From NCBI GenBank assembly GCA_963750995.1, contig CAVVST010000005.1, positions 806,001-870,000 of the forward strand: a stretch of DNA of 64,000 bases. The letters are read 5' to 3'. The stretch is from CAVVST01 sp963750995. Lineage in GTDB: Bacteria > Acidobacteriota > Vicinamibacteria > Vicinamibacterales > UBA2999. The notes beneath the pieces were generated by a model. That model made no database searches. It saw only the letters and a list, made by a program, of their open reading frames with translations, and had not been told where the DNA came from. The number at the start of each line of letters is the position of its first letter. Position 1 is the first letter of the stretch. Of this stretch, positions 35,802-44,488 are shown one piece after another. The translations under genes and the position numbers were made by a program.

Positions 35802-36990
35802 AGCCGCCCAGGCGGCCGTCGACGTCCAGAATTTCTCCCACCAGGAACAGCCCCGGGCACCGTCGCGACTCCATTCGGGCCGGATCGATGTCGTCGAGCG
35901 GAATGCCGCCGGCGGTGACCTCGGCAAAGCTGTAGCCGCGGCTGTCGCGGACCTGAAGCGGAGTCGCCAACAGTGCGTGAATCAGGCCGCGCCGCGACTC
36001 GCGAGTCAGGTGGGCCGCTGTGACGTCTTCCAGATCGAGGGCTTGCACCCAGGCGTCGGCGACTGCGGCCGGGAGTCGCCCCGCCAGCACCGTCGCGATC
36101 TGCGCGCGAGGACGCGCCACGGCCTGGGCGAGCAGCCAGGCCTCCAGGGACTCAAACCGCTCCCCGGGACAGATATTCAGCAGCACGTCGACCGTCCGCT
36201 GTTCAAGCCGCGCCCGGTGCCAGTGCCGTGAGGCATTCAGTACGACCGGCCCGCTGGCGCCGAAATGTGTCCATAGCAGCGAGCCCTCGAGGCCAATAGG
36301 GGGCGCGTTCTCGCTTCGGATGGTCAGGCCTGCGCGGTGGGAGACTCCAGCGAGCGCGGCGTTGCGGCTGTCGTCCAGAATCAGCGGCGCGAGCGCCGGC
36401 GTCGTTTCCACGTAACCGTGGCCAAGCGCACGGGCAAACGCGTAGCCCGTGCCGTCACTGCCGGTCTTCGGCAACGAGCGTCCGCCTGTGGCCAGCACCA
36501 CCGCGTTCGCTCGAAAACGCGTGGTCGCCGAGGCGACGAGAAATCCTCCGTCCTCGCGCGCGACCGCCGTCACCCGTTCGCCGGTCCGCAGTTCGACACC
36601 CGCGTCGCGCAACGCGGTCAGCAGCGCGTTGAGGACGTCGCGCGCCGAGTTGCTGTCAGGAAAGAGCTTGCCGTCCTCCTCCTCGTGCAGGCGCACGCCG
36701 AGATCGGCGAAAAACGCGACCGTCCTTGCGGCCGGAAACGCGCGCAGCACGCCGCGCACGACACGCGAGGATCCGCCCCAGAAGTCCTGCTCTGTGACCT
36801 CGGTATTCGTGACGTTGCATCGCGAACCGCCGCTGACAAGGATCTTCGCGCCGATGCGTGCTGCCCCGTCGACGCAGATGACCCGCAGCGACGGCACGTT
36901 ACGCTTCGCGAAGATCGCCGTCGCCAGACCCGCGGCGCCAGCGCCGACGACCACGAGGTCTGCCGTTTCCTCAGCCGTTCTCACCGGCAC
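35710..36990 (-). CDS. BaiN/HI0933-type FAD-dependent oxidoreductase
   Basis: 426 residues. The N-terminal dinucleotide motif DLVVVGAGAAGLATAIFAKR and GAKILVSGGSRCNVTN are diagnostic of the BaiN/YhiN/HI0933 group. VVLATGGRSLPKTGSDGTGY and the C-terminal CPGLFLVGEILDVDGRLGGF-type FAD motif complete the fold. Physiological substrates of this group are poorly known. The start is an ATG at 36990. Its 3' end overlaps ytxJ convergently by 92 bp. Confidence 0.9.
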   Translation of the reverse strand: MPVRTAEETADLVVVGAGAAGLATAIFAKRNVPSLRVICVDGAARIGAKILVSGGSRCNVTNTEVTEQDFWGGSSRVVRGVLRAFPAARTVAFFADLGVRLHEEEDGKLFPDSNSARDVLNALLTALRDAGVELRTGERVTAVAREDGGFLVASATTRFRANAVVLATGGRSLPKTGSDGTGYAFARALGHGYVETTPALAPLILDDSRNAALAGVSHRAGLTIRSENAPPIGLEGSLLWTHFGASGPVVLNASRHWHRARLEQRTVDVLLNICPGERFESLEAWLLAQAVARPRAQIATVLAGRLPAAVADAWVQALDLEDVTAAHLTRESRRGLIHALLATPLQVRDSRGYSFAEVTAGGIPLDDIDPARMESRRCPGLFLVGEILDVDGRLGGFNFQWAWSSAWVAGRAIASGAPPRPLPPSP

Positions 36991-37112
36991 AGCTCTTATT
37001 TAAGCCGATACGGACGGGCTCGCGAGGCATGCAAGATGCAATTTCACTTGTCGCGGACGCGGCGACTCCGCGCCCAGCCATGCGACTGACTGTGAAGCGA
37101 GGAGGATCAAGG

Positions 37113-37940
37113 ATGAAACGCGCAATTGCAATCGCGACCGCAACTGTTCTGGCGCTGCTCGTAACGTTGACGCTGAACGTGGCGGCGCAACAACCCGACA
37201 CCCGCGACCGGACGATCATGACGTTCAGCAGTGCCGTCGAGCTCCCCGGAATGCGGCTCGAGCCCGGCACCTATGTGTTCCGTCTTGCCGATTCGGCATC
37301 GCGGAATGTCATCCAGGTACTGGATAAAGATGAGAAAGACGTGATGGGCCAGTGGCTGTTCGTCTCAGCTGAACGTCCGGAAGTTACGGGCGACACCGTC
37401 GTGTCGTTCCGGGAAACCAGCGCCGCCTCGACGCCGGCGGTGCAGTTCTGGTACTACCCGGGCGAGAAGATCGGCAAGGAGTTCGTCTATCCGAAGGATC
37501 AGGCGCTTCGGATCGCGCAGCGCACGGGCGCCACGGTCCAGACTGAAGAGGGTCCGGTGACTGCCTCGGCGCAGGCTGAAGTAGCGGCCGAGCCAGCTCA
37601 GGAGAAGACCGTTGCCGATAGCGGCGTCGTGGAGGGACCGGGGCTTCCAGAGAGCCAGTCGACGACGGTTGGTGTATCCGGATCGGGCCGGAACGAGACC
37701 GAAGTGATTGGCACCTCTGGCCGGAACGAGACCGAAGTGTCGGGCACGGCGGGCAGCGGCGACCAGGTCGCTACTGACTCGAACGTCCGCCGCGAGTCGA
37801 CGATCGCGCAGAACGACACGCCCAGCAACCAGGGCGCGGTGAGCGAACTCCCGGCGACGGCGAGCCCGCTCATGCTGAGCGGCCTGCTCGGTCTGCTGTC
37901 GCTCGCCGGCGCGGCCGGGATCCGGTCGTTCCGTCTCTAG
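37113..37940 (+). CDS. Exported protein with LPATA-type sortase sorting signal
   Basis: 275 residues. A signal peptide (AIAIATATVLALLVTLTLN) starts at ATG 37113, behind a clear GGAGG. The mature N-terminal domain (MTFSSAVELPGMRLEPGTYV and VVSFRETSAASTPAVQFWYY) is a conserved beta-rich module of unknown function. A low-complexity Ser/Thr/Glu region follows, with two identical 21-bp repeats (37686-37706 and 37719-37739, coding RNETEV). The C-terminus has LPATA, a hydrophobic helix (LMLSGLLGLLSLAGAAG) and a basic end (RSFRL), the tripartite layout of a sortase substrate. A sortase gene lies 1 kb downstream. Confidence 0.75.
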   Translation: MKRAIAIATATVLALLVTLTLNVAAQQPDTRDRTIMTFSSAVELPGMRLEPGTYVFRLADSASRNVIQVLDKDEKDVMGQWLFVSAERPEVTGDTVVSFRETSAASTPAVQFWYYPGEKIGKEFVYPKDQALRIAQRTGATVQTEEGPVTASAQAEVAAEPAQEKTVADSGVVEGPGLPESQSTTVGVSGSGRNETEVIGTSGRNETEVSGTAGSGDQVATDSNVRRESTIAQNDTPSNQGAVSELPATASPLMLSGLLGLLSLAGAAGIRSFRL

Positions 37941-37986
37941 GCGGTACGTTGTCGGGGATAGTCGAGGATTGGTTTCAATAATCAAT

Positions 37987-38012
37987 AGCCGGAGGCCGCA
38001 AGGCCTCCGGCT
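37987..38012 (+). other. Strong GCAA-tetraloop hairpin
   Basis: AGCCGGAGGCC and GGCCTCCGGCT form an 11-bp stem closed by GCAA (GNRA tetraloop). It sits between the LPATA-protein stop and the VWFA start (ATG 38022), with no T-tract on either strand. It may be a mRNA-stabilising or processing element. Confidence 0.65.
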
Positions 38013-38021
38013 CATGTGCTT

Positions 38022-38939
38022 ATGCATCGATTCCTGCTGATCGCTCTCTTCTGCGTCGCTGCTGTGTGCCTGGTCATCGCGCAGGAGCCGCTCACCGTTT
38101 TTCGCTCCGAGTCCAATCTCGTCGTCCTGCACGTGAACGTCTTCGATCGACGCTCCGACGCCGTACCAGACCTGCCGCAAGAGTCATTCAGAGTTTTAGA
38201 GGACGATAGTCCGCAGAAGATTACCTTCTTCGGCGGCGCTGATGTCCCGGTGGCCGTCGGTCTCATCCTCGATGCGAGCGGCTCGATGATCGCGCGCGAG
38301 CACATGGTGATTACCGGTGGGGCCGCGTTTGCGCAATCGAGCCATCCCGAGGACGAGCTGTTCACCATTCATTTCAACGAGGCCGTCAGGTACGGCCTGC
38401 CTGTGACCATGGCGTTCACGAGCAACATGTCGTTGCTGCACGCGGCGCTGGCGGCCTACCGCCCGGGGGGCCGCACCGCGCTGTACGATGCCGTGATTGC
38501 CGGGCTGGAACACCTCGAGCAGTCCACGCACCAGAAACACGTGCTGGTGGTGCTCTCTGATGGCGAGGACAACGCCAGCAAGCATTCCCAGAACGAGATG
38601 GTCGAGCGCGCCCGCGCCAGCGACGCCATCATCTACACCGTGTCCAACGCGAACCGTCGTATCGGCATGCCGGGCAACCCTGGTGTACTGCGCAAGCTGG
38701 CGGATGTGACCGGCGGGGTCGCGTATTTCCCGGGCTCGGACGAGAAAGTAATCGAGAACTTCGATGAACTGGCCGGCAATATCCGCCGCGGCTACAGCAT
38801 CGGCTACGTGCCGACCAATTCGAACCAGGACGGAGCCTACCGCCGCGTCAAGGTGACGGTGTCGGCGCCCGGCCGCAATAACCTCAGTGTACGGACGCGT
38901 GATGGCTATCGGTCGTCTGATTACGCTCGCGCCCGGTGA
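38022..38939 (+). CDS. VWFA-domain exported protein, acidobacterial type
   Basis: 305 residues. A signal peptide (FLLIALFCVAAVCLVIAQ) is followed by a short beta domain (SNLVVLHVNVFDRR; LPQESFRVLEDDSPQKI) and a von Willebrand A domain with the MIDAS motif DASGSM, then HVLVVLSDGEDNASKHS and FPGSDEKVIENFDELAGNI. The layout matches the VWFA-related family (TIGR03436) abundant in Acidobacteriota. Probably metal-dependent adhesion or a surface scaffold. The sortase gene overlaps its end by 38 bp. Confidence 0.87.
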   Translation: MHRFLLIALFCVAAVCLVIAQEPLTVFRSESNLVVLHVNVFDRRSDAVPDLPQESFRVLEDDSPQKITFFGGADVPVAVGLILDASGSMIAREHMVITGGAAFAQSSHPEDELFTIHFNEAVRYGLPVTMAFTSNMSLLHAALAAYRPGGRTALYDAVIAGLEHLEQSTHQKHVLVVLSDGEDNASKHSQNEMVERARASDAIIYTVSNANRRIGMPGNPGVLRKLADVTGGVAYFPGSDEKVIENFDELAGNIRRGYSIGYVPTNSNQDGAYRRVKVTVSAPGRNNLSVRTRDGYRSSDYARAR

Positions 38940-39601
38940 CGAGTGGGGGCCGCTGCCCCCACATGCGGAGCGACGCCGTGGCTGGTTCTGGCGGGCGCTC
39001 GAACGCGTACTGCTCCTGATCGGTCTGGTCTCACTCGGATATTTCGGCTACGTTGTGGCCGAAAGCTATCTGTACCAAGCGCTCGAAAACCGTGAACTCG
39101 ACGCGATTCTCGCCAGCGCCCCCCCTGCCCTTGCCACTGCCTCCGACGCTGCCGCCGACGCTGTTCACGTGCCTCGTCCCCGTCCGGTGGCAGGATCGAT
39201 TGATCGGCCGCATCGAGATCCCCCGCCTCGGCGTGTCGACAATCATTCGGGCGGGCAGCGACGCACGCACACTGCGGCTGGCAGTCGGTCACATCCCTGG
39301 CACCGCATTTCCCGGCGAAGCGGGCAACATCGGGCTCGCCGGACACCGCGACACTTTTTTCCGCCGGCTGCGCGACATCAAGGTGGACGACGAGATCCGG
39401 ATTGTCACGCCGGACGAGACGCTGACCTTCAAGGTCGAGCAAACGACGGTGGTGAAACCACGCGATACGTGGGTGCTCGATCACACACCGACCTCCATGC
39501 TCACGCTCGTGACGTGCTATCCGTTCACCTACGTCGGCTCGGCGCCCAATCGGTTCATCGTACGGGCGGCACAACAACAGAGCCGCATCGCGACACGCTG
39601 A
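38902..39601 (+). CDS. Sortase, class D-like (one frameshift)
   Basis: About 233 residues after correction. The N-terminal part has a cytoplasmic Arg-rich stretch and one membrane helix (VLLLIGLVSLGYFGYVVAE). The sortase domain follows: IGRIEIPRLGVSTIIRAGSD, GHIPGTAFPGEAGNIGLAGH with catalytic His, TLVTCYPFTYVG with catalytic Cys, and NRFIVRA with the Arg. The pattern resembles class D sortases, some of which use LPxTA-type signals. The frame changes near 39195, before the catalytic domain. It overlaps the VWFA gene, so both are probably co-expressed. Confidence 0.85.
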
Positions 39602-39679
39602 TCCACCTCTCAACGGGGGCGTTATATAGTGCGGAAATAAATCCGCAACTGTCCGGCCTTGGACAGTCGCGCCAAGTCG

Positions 39680-40450
39680 ATGATCATCGCGGCGTTCAAT
39701 CCCAATGGTGGTGTCGGCAAGACGACGACCGCCGTCAACCTCGCTGCGTCCTTGGCCCGGGCGGGCCGCTCGGTGCTCCTGGTGGACCTCGAAGCAGACA
39801 TGAATGCCTCGATCTCACTCGGCATCGGTCCGTCGCACTCGGCGCCCTCGATCGCGGACGTTCTGCTGAAGCGCCGTCGGGCGCCCGACATCGTCCGGCC
39901 TCTCGAGGCCGTTCCCAATCTCCACCTCATTACCGGGTCCCCCGCGCTCGCCACCATGGACGACGCGTTGAAAAACGTGCGGCAGTCGGAACGCCGGCTC
40001 GAGGACGTCATTCGCCCGCTGCGCGCAGATTTCGACGTGATCATCCTGGATGCACCGGCAGGGTAATCAACGCTGGCACTGGGGGTGCCGCTCGCCGCAA
40101 ACCACCTGGTCGTCCCGATTCGGGCCGATTACCTGTCGCTCGAGTCGCTGGCGCACCTGCTGCGCTGGTACAGGGATCGATATGCGTCCCGCCAGGCCGC
40201 AGCCGTGCTGAACGGCATCGTGCTGACGATGGTGGACTACCGACGGCAGGCGACTCGGGAGATCGTGAGCATCATTAGGGCGCATAACCCGCGCGGCGTC
40301 TTCCGCACCGAAATCCCGGAAGATCCACGCGCCGCGGAAGCGCCGTCGCACGGCATCCCGCTCGTCGGCTATGCGCGCTCGCGGGCCGCTCGCGCGTACA
40401 ACGAACTCGCGCGCGAGTTGCTTGGACGCATCAAGCGTCCCACTGGCTGA
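39680..40450 (+). CDS. ParA-family ATPase with in-frame stop
   Basis: About 256 residues if the stop is read through. Deviant Walker A NPNGGVGKTTTAVNLA, Walker A' LVDLEADMNASISLG, and DVIILDAPAG immediately before a TAA at 40064-40066. The reading continues in the same frame (STLALGVPLAANHLVVP), so the stop replaces a codon where ParA proteins usually have Tyr. A single-base sequence error or a real nonsense change would both explain it. ParA ATPases position DNA or protein cargo on the nucleoid. The start ATG at 39680 (MIIAAFNPN) is preferred; a TTG lies at 39659. Confidence 0.8.
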
Positions 40451-40457
40451 AATACGC

Positions 40458-40487
40458 TTGCGGCGGCCGGCATTCCTGCTTTACGAT
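40458..40487 (+). promoter_or_regulatory. Candidate promoter before the ribbon-helix-helix gene
   Basis: TTGCGG (40458-40463), 18 bp, TACGAT (40482-40487). It would start transcription near 40494, about 75 bases before the ATG. Moderate match only. Confidence 0.35.
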
Positions 40488-40569
40488 GGGGCCGCTCGTT
40501 CAGCCTGCTAAAGAATTAACTACGTAATAATTGAAGTGCATCCCATCAGGCCGTTTCACGGGCGGCACG

Positions 40570-40935
40570 ATGAGGTACATGATGGCGACCCGAACCCCAG
40601 GCAAATCTCGCCGCATCGGCAAAACCGGCGAGGACATTTTCATTCCCCGTGTCGAGAGCAGCGACAATACGCGCCCGAAGAAGCGCGGGCGCCGACCCTC
40701 GCATACCGAGCACTGGACCAAGGTCACGGTGGTGCTGTTCGATCGCCAGATCGTGTTCCTGGACCGGCTGGGCGCCGACATCCGCGCCGCCAGCGGCGTC
40801 GCCATCAGCCGCGCGCACGTGATCCGCGCGCTGATCGACGCGCTCAGCGAGTCGGATCTCGACCTGACGGGCACGCGGTCGGAAGCGGACCTCAAGGCAG
40901 TCCTGACCGCGCGGCTTGGGCGCTACCGATCCTAG
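40570..40935 (+). CDS. Ribbon-helix-helix-like DNA-binding protein
   Basis: 121 residues. A basic N-terminus (GKSRRIGKTGEDIFIPR; PKKRGRRPSHTEHWTKV) precedes a beta strand and two helices (VTVVLFDRQIVFLDRLGADI, GVAISRAHVIRALIDALSES) that fit a CopG/ParB-type ribbon-helix-helix fold. ATGs at 40579 and 40582 are alternative starts. It follows the ParA gene, a combination like plasmid parA-parG systems, but nothing here marks a plasmid. Confidence 0.68.
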   Translation: MRYMMATRTPGKSRRIGKTGEDIFIPRVESSDNTRPKKRGRRPSHTEHWTKVTVVLFDRQIVFLDRLGADIRAASGVAISRAHVIRALIDALSESDLDLTGTRSEADLKAVLTARLGRYRS

Positions 40936-40936
40936 C

Positions 40937-41014
40937 AAGGCACAAGTCACAGGCCCAAGATCCAATCACAAAAGGCGTTACCCCTTTTGGTTTGTGACTT
41001 GTGCGTTGTGCCTT
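40937..41014. repeat. Intergenic palindrome of CACAAGTCACA words
   Basis: The left arm AAGGCACAAGTCACAGGCCC matches the right arm TGACTTGTGCGTTGTGCCTT as an imperfect inverted repeat around AAAAGGCGTTACCCCTTTT. It lies between the ribbon-helix-helix gene and a convergent small gene. Same architecture as the other word palindromes with different words. Confidence 0.7.
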
Positions 41015-41025
41015 TGAGCTTTCCG

Positions 41026-41202
41026 TTATTCCGGCCGGGCGTTCTCCCGCCCGGGCATGACCACCACGTGACCCGGCGCGTGCTGCGCCTGCTGGCAGCC
41101 CGGGCCCCGGCTGACGATGGTTCCCACCACCCGCCCTAGAAAGTCGCGCGCCGCGTCAACCTGGCAGCCGCACGGCAACGTCTTCCTCGCTGATTCGGTC
41201 AT
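41026..41202 (-). CDS. Small Cys-containing hypothetical protein
   Basis: 58 residues (MTESARKTLPCGCQVDAAR ... ending MPGRENARPE). Cysteines at CGC and GPGCQQ plus His in QHAPGH could bind a metal. GATAGG precedes the ATG closely. It lies between the CACAAGTC palindrome and ispG, transcribed away from ispG. It is too short to recognise a family; a chance ORF is possible, but the composition is protein-like. Confidence 0.42.
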   Translation of the reverse strand: MTESARKTLPCGCQVDAARDFLGRVVGTIVSRGPGCQQAQHAPGHVVVMPGRENARPE

Positions 41203-41336
41203 CCTATCGGTCCGGTCGGGCTAGTAGAGTGCGACGCACAACCAGCCGTCAAGCGGAGTTCCTCCGGCCGCGACAGCGGAGCGGCCGGCAGGGAATCCGG
41301 AACCACGTACCACCAGACGGTATCATTAAGACACTC

Positions 41337-42572
41337 ATGGAATCCGTGCGGTTGCATCGCACCGTCGGCGTGCGCGTCGGGCACCTCCAGATCGGCGGCG
41401 GGGCGCCCGTCGCCGTGCAGTCGATGACGATGACCGACACCGCCGACGCCGCGGCCACCGCGCGGCAGTGCGTCGAACTCGCCGAGGCCGGCTCCGAGCT
41501 CGTCAGGGTGACCGTCAACGTGCCGGAAGCCGCGGCAGCAGTCCCGGAGATCAAGCGCCGGATGCTCGACGTCGGCTGCCGCGCGCCGCTGATCGGCGAT
41601 TTTCATTACAACGGGCACCTCCTTCTCACACGCTATCCCGAGTGCGCAGCCGCACTCGACAAGTTTCGGATCAACCCGGGTAACGTCGGCACTGGCGCGC
41701 GCCGGGACGAGCGCTTTGCCACTATCTGCAAGGTCGCCATCGACCAGGACAAGCCAGTCCGTATTGGCGTCAACGGCGGGTCTCTCAACCAGGATCTCGT
41801 CGTCGCCAAGATGCAGGAGAACACCGATCGTGCCCTCGGACGCGCGTCGGAGGACATCCTGAACGAGTGCATGGTCATATCGGCGGTCGAGTCGACCGAG
41901 CTCGCGCTCGAGACGGGACTGCGCAAAGACCAGATCATCATCTCGTGCAAGGTGTCGCGTCCGCGCGACCTTGTAGCGATCTATCGAGACCTCGCCCGGA
42001 AAACCGATCAGCCGCTCCACCTCGGCCTGACGGAAGCGGGCATGGGCGTGAAAGGCCTGGTGTGGTCGGCGTCGGCCATGGGCGTCCTGCTCGCTGAGGG
42101 GATCGGCGATACGATTCGCGTATCGCTGACGCCCCGGCCTGGCGGCGATCGCCGCGACGAGGTCTACGCCGCCTGCGAGCTGCTGCAGGCGCTGGGGCTC
42201 AGATCCTTCTCACCGAGTGTGACCGCGTGCCCCGGTTGCGGGCGGACCACCAGCACGACGTTCCAGGAACTCGCCGAACGGACGCAGGACTACATTCGCG
42301 AGCGGATGCCGGAGTGGAAACACCAGTACGAAGGCGTGGAGACGCTCACGCTCGCTGTGATGGGGTGCGTGGTCAACGGGCCTGGCGAATCAAAGGCGGC
42401 GAACATCGGCATCAGCCTGCCCGGCACCGGCGAAGCGCCGAACTGCCCGGTGTTCATCGACGGCGAGCATTTCACGACGATGAGAGGGACGTACGACGAG
42501 CTGGCGGAGGGCTTCAGATCGCTAATCGAGAACTACGTCGCGACCCGTTACCTCCGCCGGCCCCAGGCCTGA
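41337..42572 (+). CDS. ispG: (E)-4-hydroxy-3-methylbut-2-enyl-diphosphate synthase
   Basis: 411 residues. IspG (GcpE) makes HMBPP in the MEP isoprenoid pathway using a 4Fe-4S cluster. Seen: APVAVQSMTMTDTADAAATA at the N-terminus, LIGDFHYNGHLLL, KFRINPGNVG, VRIGVNGGSLN, and the cluster ligands TACPGCGRT plus GCVVNGPGESKAANIG. The start ATG is at 41337. The gene is intact and stands alone between convergent and divergent small genes. Confidence 0.96.
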   Translation: MESVRLHRTVGVRVGHLQIGGGAPVAVQSMTMTDTADAAATARQCVELAEAGSELVRVTVNVPEAAAAVPEIKRRMLDVGCRAPLIGDFHYNGHLLLTRYPECAAALDKFRINPGNVGTGARRDERFATICKVAIDQDKPVRIGVNGGSLNQDLVVAKMQENTDRALGRASEDILNECMVISAVESTELALETGLRKDQIIISCKVSRPRDLVAIYRDLARKTDQPLHLGLTEAGMGVKGLVWSASAMGVLLAEGIGDTIRVSLTPRPGGDRRDEVYAACELLQALGLRSFSPSVTACPGCGRTTSTTFQELAERTQDYIRERMPEWKHQYEGVETLTLAVMGCVVNGPGESKAANIGISLPGTGEAPNCPVFIDGEHFTTMRGTYDELAEGFRSLIENYVATRYLRRPQA

Positions 42573-42575
42573 TCA

Positions 42576-43214
42576 TCAGGCCGTTTTTTCCTGGCAGGAT
42601 TCCGACACAATCGACACCGAGCGCACCTGCATCTCGCGGTCGACGAGCGTACCGGTAACGCTCACGCGCTGTCCGACGTAGGTCGGCAGGTGAAGCCGAT
42701 CCGCGTGATCGATCACGTCGATCGTCGACTCGCTGCGACGCAGGAAGCCCGACCGCCAGCTCCGTCCCGTGGGTGCCTCCTCGCCGGCGGTGTCCTTGAG
42801 CCGGAACCGTTCATCGCTCTGTTCGAGACAGCCGCTGATGGTGACGAGCGAGGACGCGATCGACGCCTGCTCGTCGCGAGGCGCCTTCGCCGTCACGACC
42901 GAGGTGATATCCGACTTCGCGGGCACCGGCAGCGTCGTCGAGGCTGTCTTGACCGGACGAACGTTGACCGCAGCCGTTTTTCTGGCCGCGGGCCTGGGCG
43001 CGGGCGCCTTCGGCGCCGGCTGATCGACCGCCGTCAACTGCGGCCGCTCATCGGCAGCTGGACTCTGAGTCGACGGCGCCGGCCTGGACTGCACCAGCGC
43101 GAGCGTTGCGGATACAAGGCATGTCGCGCCGAGGACGACCACTCGACCTCGCCGCGTCATGAGCGGCTTTCCTGTCGTCCAGCGCGGCGTCGAGCCGGGT
43201 TCTGACACGGGCAT
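42576..43214 (-). CDS. Membrane-anchored protein with Pro-rich linker
   Basis: About 212 residues. The ATG at 43214 has a strong AAGGAGG 4 bases upstream. A basic N-terminus and one hydrophobic helix (VVVLGATCLVSATLALV) suggest a single anchor. A long Pro/Ala/Lys linker leads to a C-terminal domain (SSLVTISGCLEQSDERFRLK; LHLPTYVGQRVSVTGTLVD) resembling a small OB-fold like those in Acidobacteriota exported proteins. Function unknown. The upstream gap (43215-43390) holds no feature I can support. Confidence 0.6.
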   Translation of the reverse strand: MPVSEPGSTPRWTTGKPLMTRRGRVVVLGATCLVSATLALVQSRPAPSTQSPAADERPQLTAVDQPAPKAPAPRPAARKTAAVNVRPVKTASTTLPVPAKSDITSVVTAKAPRDEQASIASSLVTISGCLEQSDERFRLKDTAGEEAPTGRSWRSGFLRRSESTIDVIDHADRLHLPTYVGQRVSVTGTLVDREMQVRSVSIVSESCQEKTA

Positions 43215-43390
43215 ACGTCCTCCTTGGCTGTAATTCCCCGCCTTCGCCATGGATCTCGGCGTGGCAGGCTACCCGGCAGGCGCAAAGACGATGCCCGGCC
43301 AAAAAGACATCGGATATGGCTGGTTGCGATGGCGTGACGCGACGATGGCCGTCGGTTCCGTAATCGGGCGGCGAATTTTGCTTTGGGGTG

Positions 43391-44461
43391 TCAGGCCGCC
43401 TTCGCGTCGGATGGCTGCCGCTCGCACCGTCGCAACAGCGCCAGCGTCATAATTTCGTCGGGACGAAGCCGGCCTTTCCGTTTGCCTTTGGCCCGCTTCG
43501 ACCAGACCCTGGCCAGTGCCCCGGATTCGTACGCGTCGAGCACCGCCGGATGGATGTACGCCTTGCGACAGACGCTGCGCGTGTTGCCGAGGACACCGGC
43601 AACGGCCTCGATCGCGGTGACGATGTTCTTCTTCGCCTGCGCGCGCGACGATGCGGGCTTGAATCCGCTGAGCGACGTGCAGGCAAGCACTGTCGCCGAC
43701 CACGTGCGAAAGTCCTTGGCCGTAAAGTCCTCGCCGCTGATCTCCTTCAGGTATGCGTTGACGTCGGTGGACGACACGTCACGGCGTCGCCCCTCGTCGT
43801 CCAGATACTGGAAGAGCTCCTGGCCCGGCAGGTCACGGCATGCACAAACGATGCGGGCGAGCCTGCGGTCCTCGAGGCCGACTTCGTGGCGTTTGCCGCT
43901 CTTGCCTCGAAACTGAAAGCGGATCGTCGCCCCTTTGATATCGACGTGAGTATCGCGCAGCGTGGTCAAACCAAAGGAGCGATTTGCGCGCGCGTATTCG
44001 TCGTTCCCGACGCGGATGAGGGTGCGCTCGAGCAGCCGCACGACGCTCGCCAGGACCCTGGCGCGGCAGAGCCCGGCCTTTTCGAGATCGGCCGCAGTCC
44101 TGGCGCGAATCGCCGGCAGCGCGGCGGCGAAGGCCTGCAGCCGGTAGAACTTCGTTTCATCGCGCGACTCCCGCCATCGCGGGTGATAGCGGTACTGCTT
44201 GCGTCCCCGCGCATCACGTCCGGTTGCCTGCAGATGGCCGCGGGGATCCGTGCAGATCCAGACGTCGGTCCAGGCAGGAGGGATGACCAGCGCGCGGATA
44301 CGCTTGAGGGTTGACGCCGCGCGTATGACCTTGCCGTCCGGCCCGCGGTAGCGGAAGCCCAGCGACCCCATTTCCCGGCGGATGCCTTGCCGATCGTCAC
44401 GGACGTACCGCAACCCGGCTGAGTGCGCTGACCGGAGAACCGACTTCATCCCGACCTCCAC
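43391..44461 (-). CDS. DNA topoisomerase IB (eukaryote/poxvirus-like)
   Basis: 356 residues. Type IB topoisomerases relax supercoils by a 3'-phosphotyrosyl intermediate. N-terminal GFRYRGPDGKVIRAASTLKR and RIRALVIPPAWTDVWIC match bacterial TopIB. Catalytic region: NRSFGLTTLRDTHVDIKG, KDFRTWSATVLA and the active-site Tyr in SVCRKAYIHPAVLDAY. ATG 44461 or 44449 could start the gene. Bacterial TopIB is a scattered family, often transferred. The upstream gene is ndh, only 28 bp away. Confidence 0.92.
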   Translation of the reverse strand: MEVGMKSVLRSAHSAGLRYVRDDRQGIRREMGSLGFRYRGPDGKVIRAASTLKRIRALVIPPAWTDVWICTDPRGHLQATGRDARGRKQYRYHPRWRESRDETKFYRLQAFAAALPAIRARTAADLEKAGLCRARVLASVVRLLERTLIRVGNDEYARANRSFGLTTLRDTHVDIKGATIRFQFRGKSGKRHEVGLEDRRLARIVCACRDLPGQELFQYLDDEGRRRDVSSTDVNAYLKEISGEDFTAKDFRTWSATVLACTSLSGFKPASSRAQAKKNIVTAIEAVAGVLGNTRSVCRKAYIHPAVLDAYESGALARVWSKRAKGKRKGRLRPDEIMTLALLRRCERQPSDAKAA

Positions 44462-44488
44462 TCCGTTGGGAGTAGCAAGAAGCGGGAC

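Noticed and set aside
43215..43390. c-di-GMP-type riboswitch (GCGCAAAG-like words) before the OB-fold gene
   Set aside because: The words are in the wrong order and strand for the GEMM layout, and the conserved GCAAAC segment is missing.
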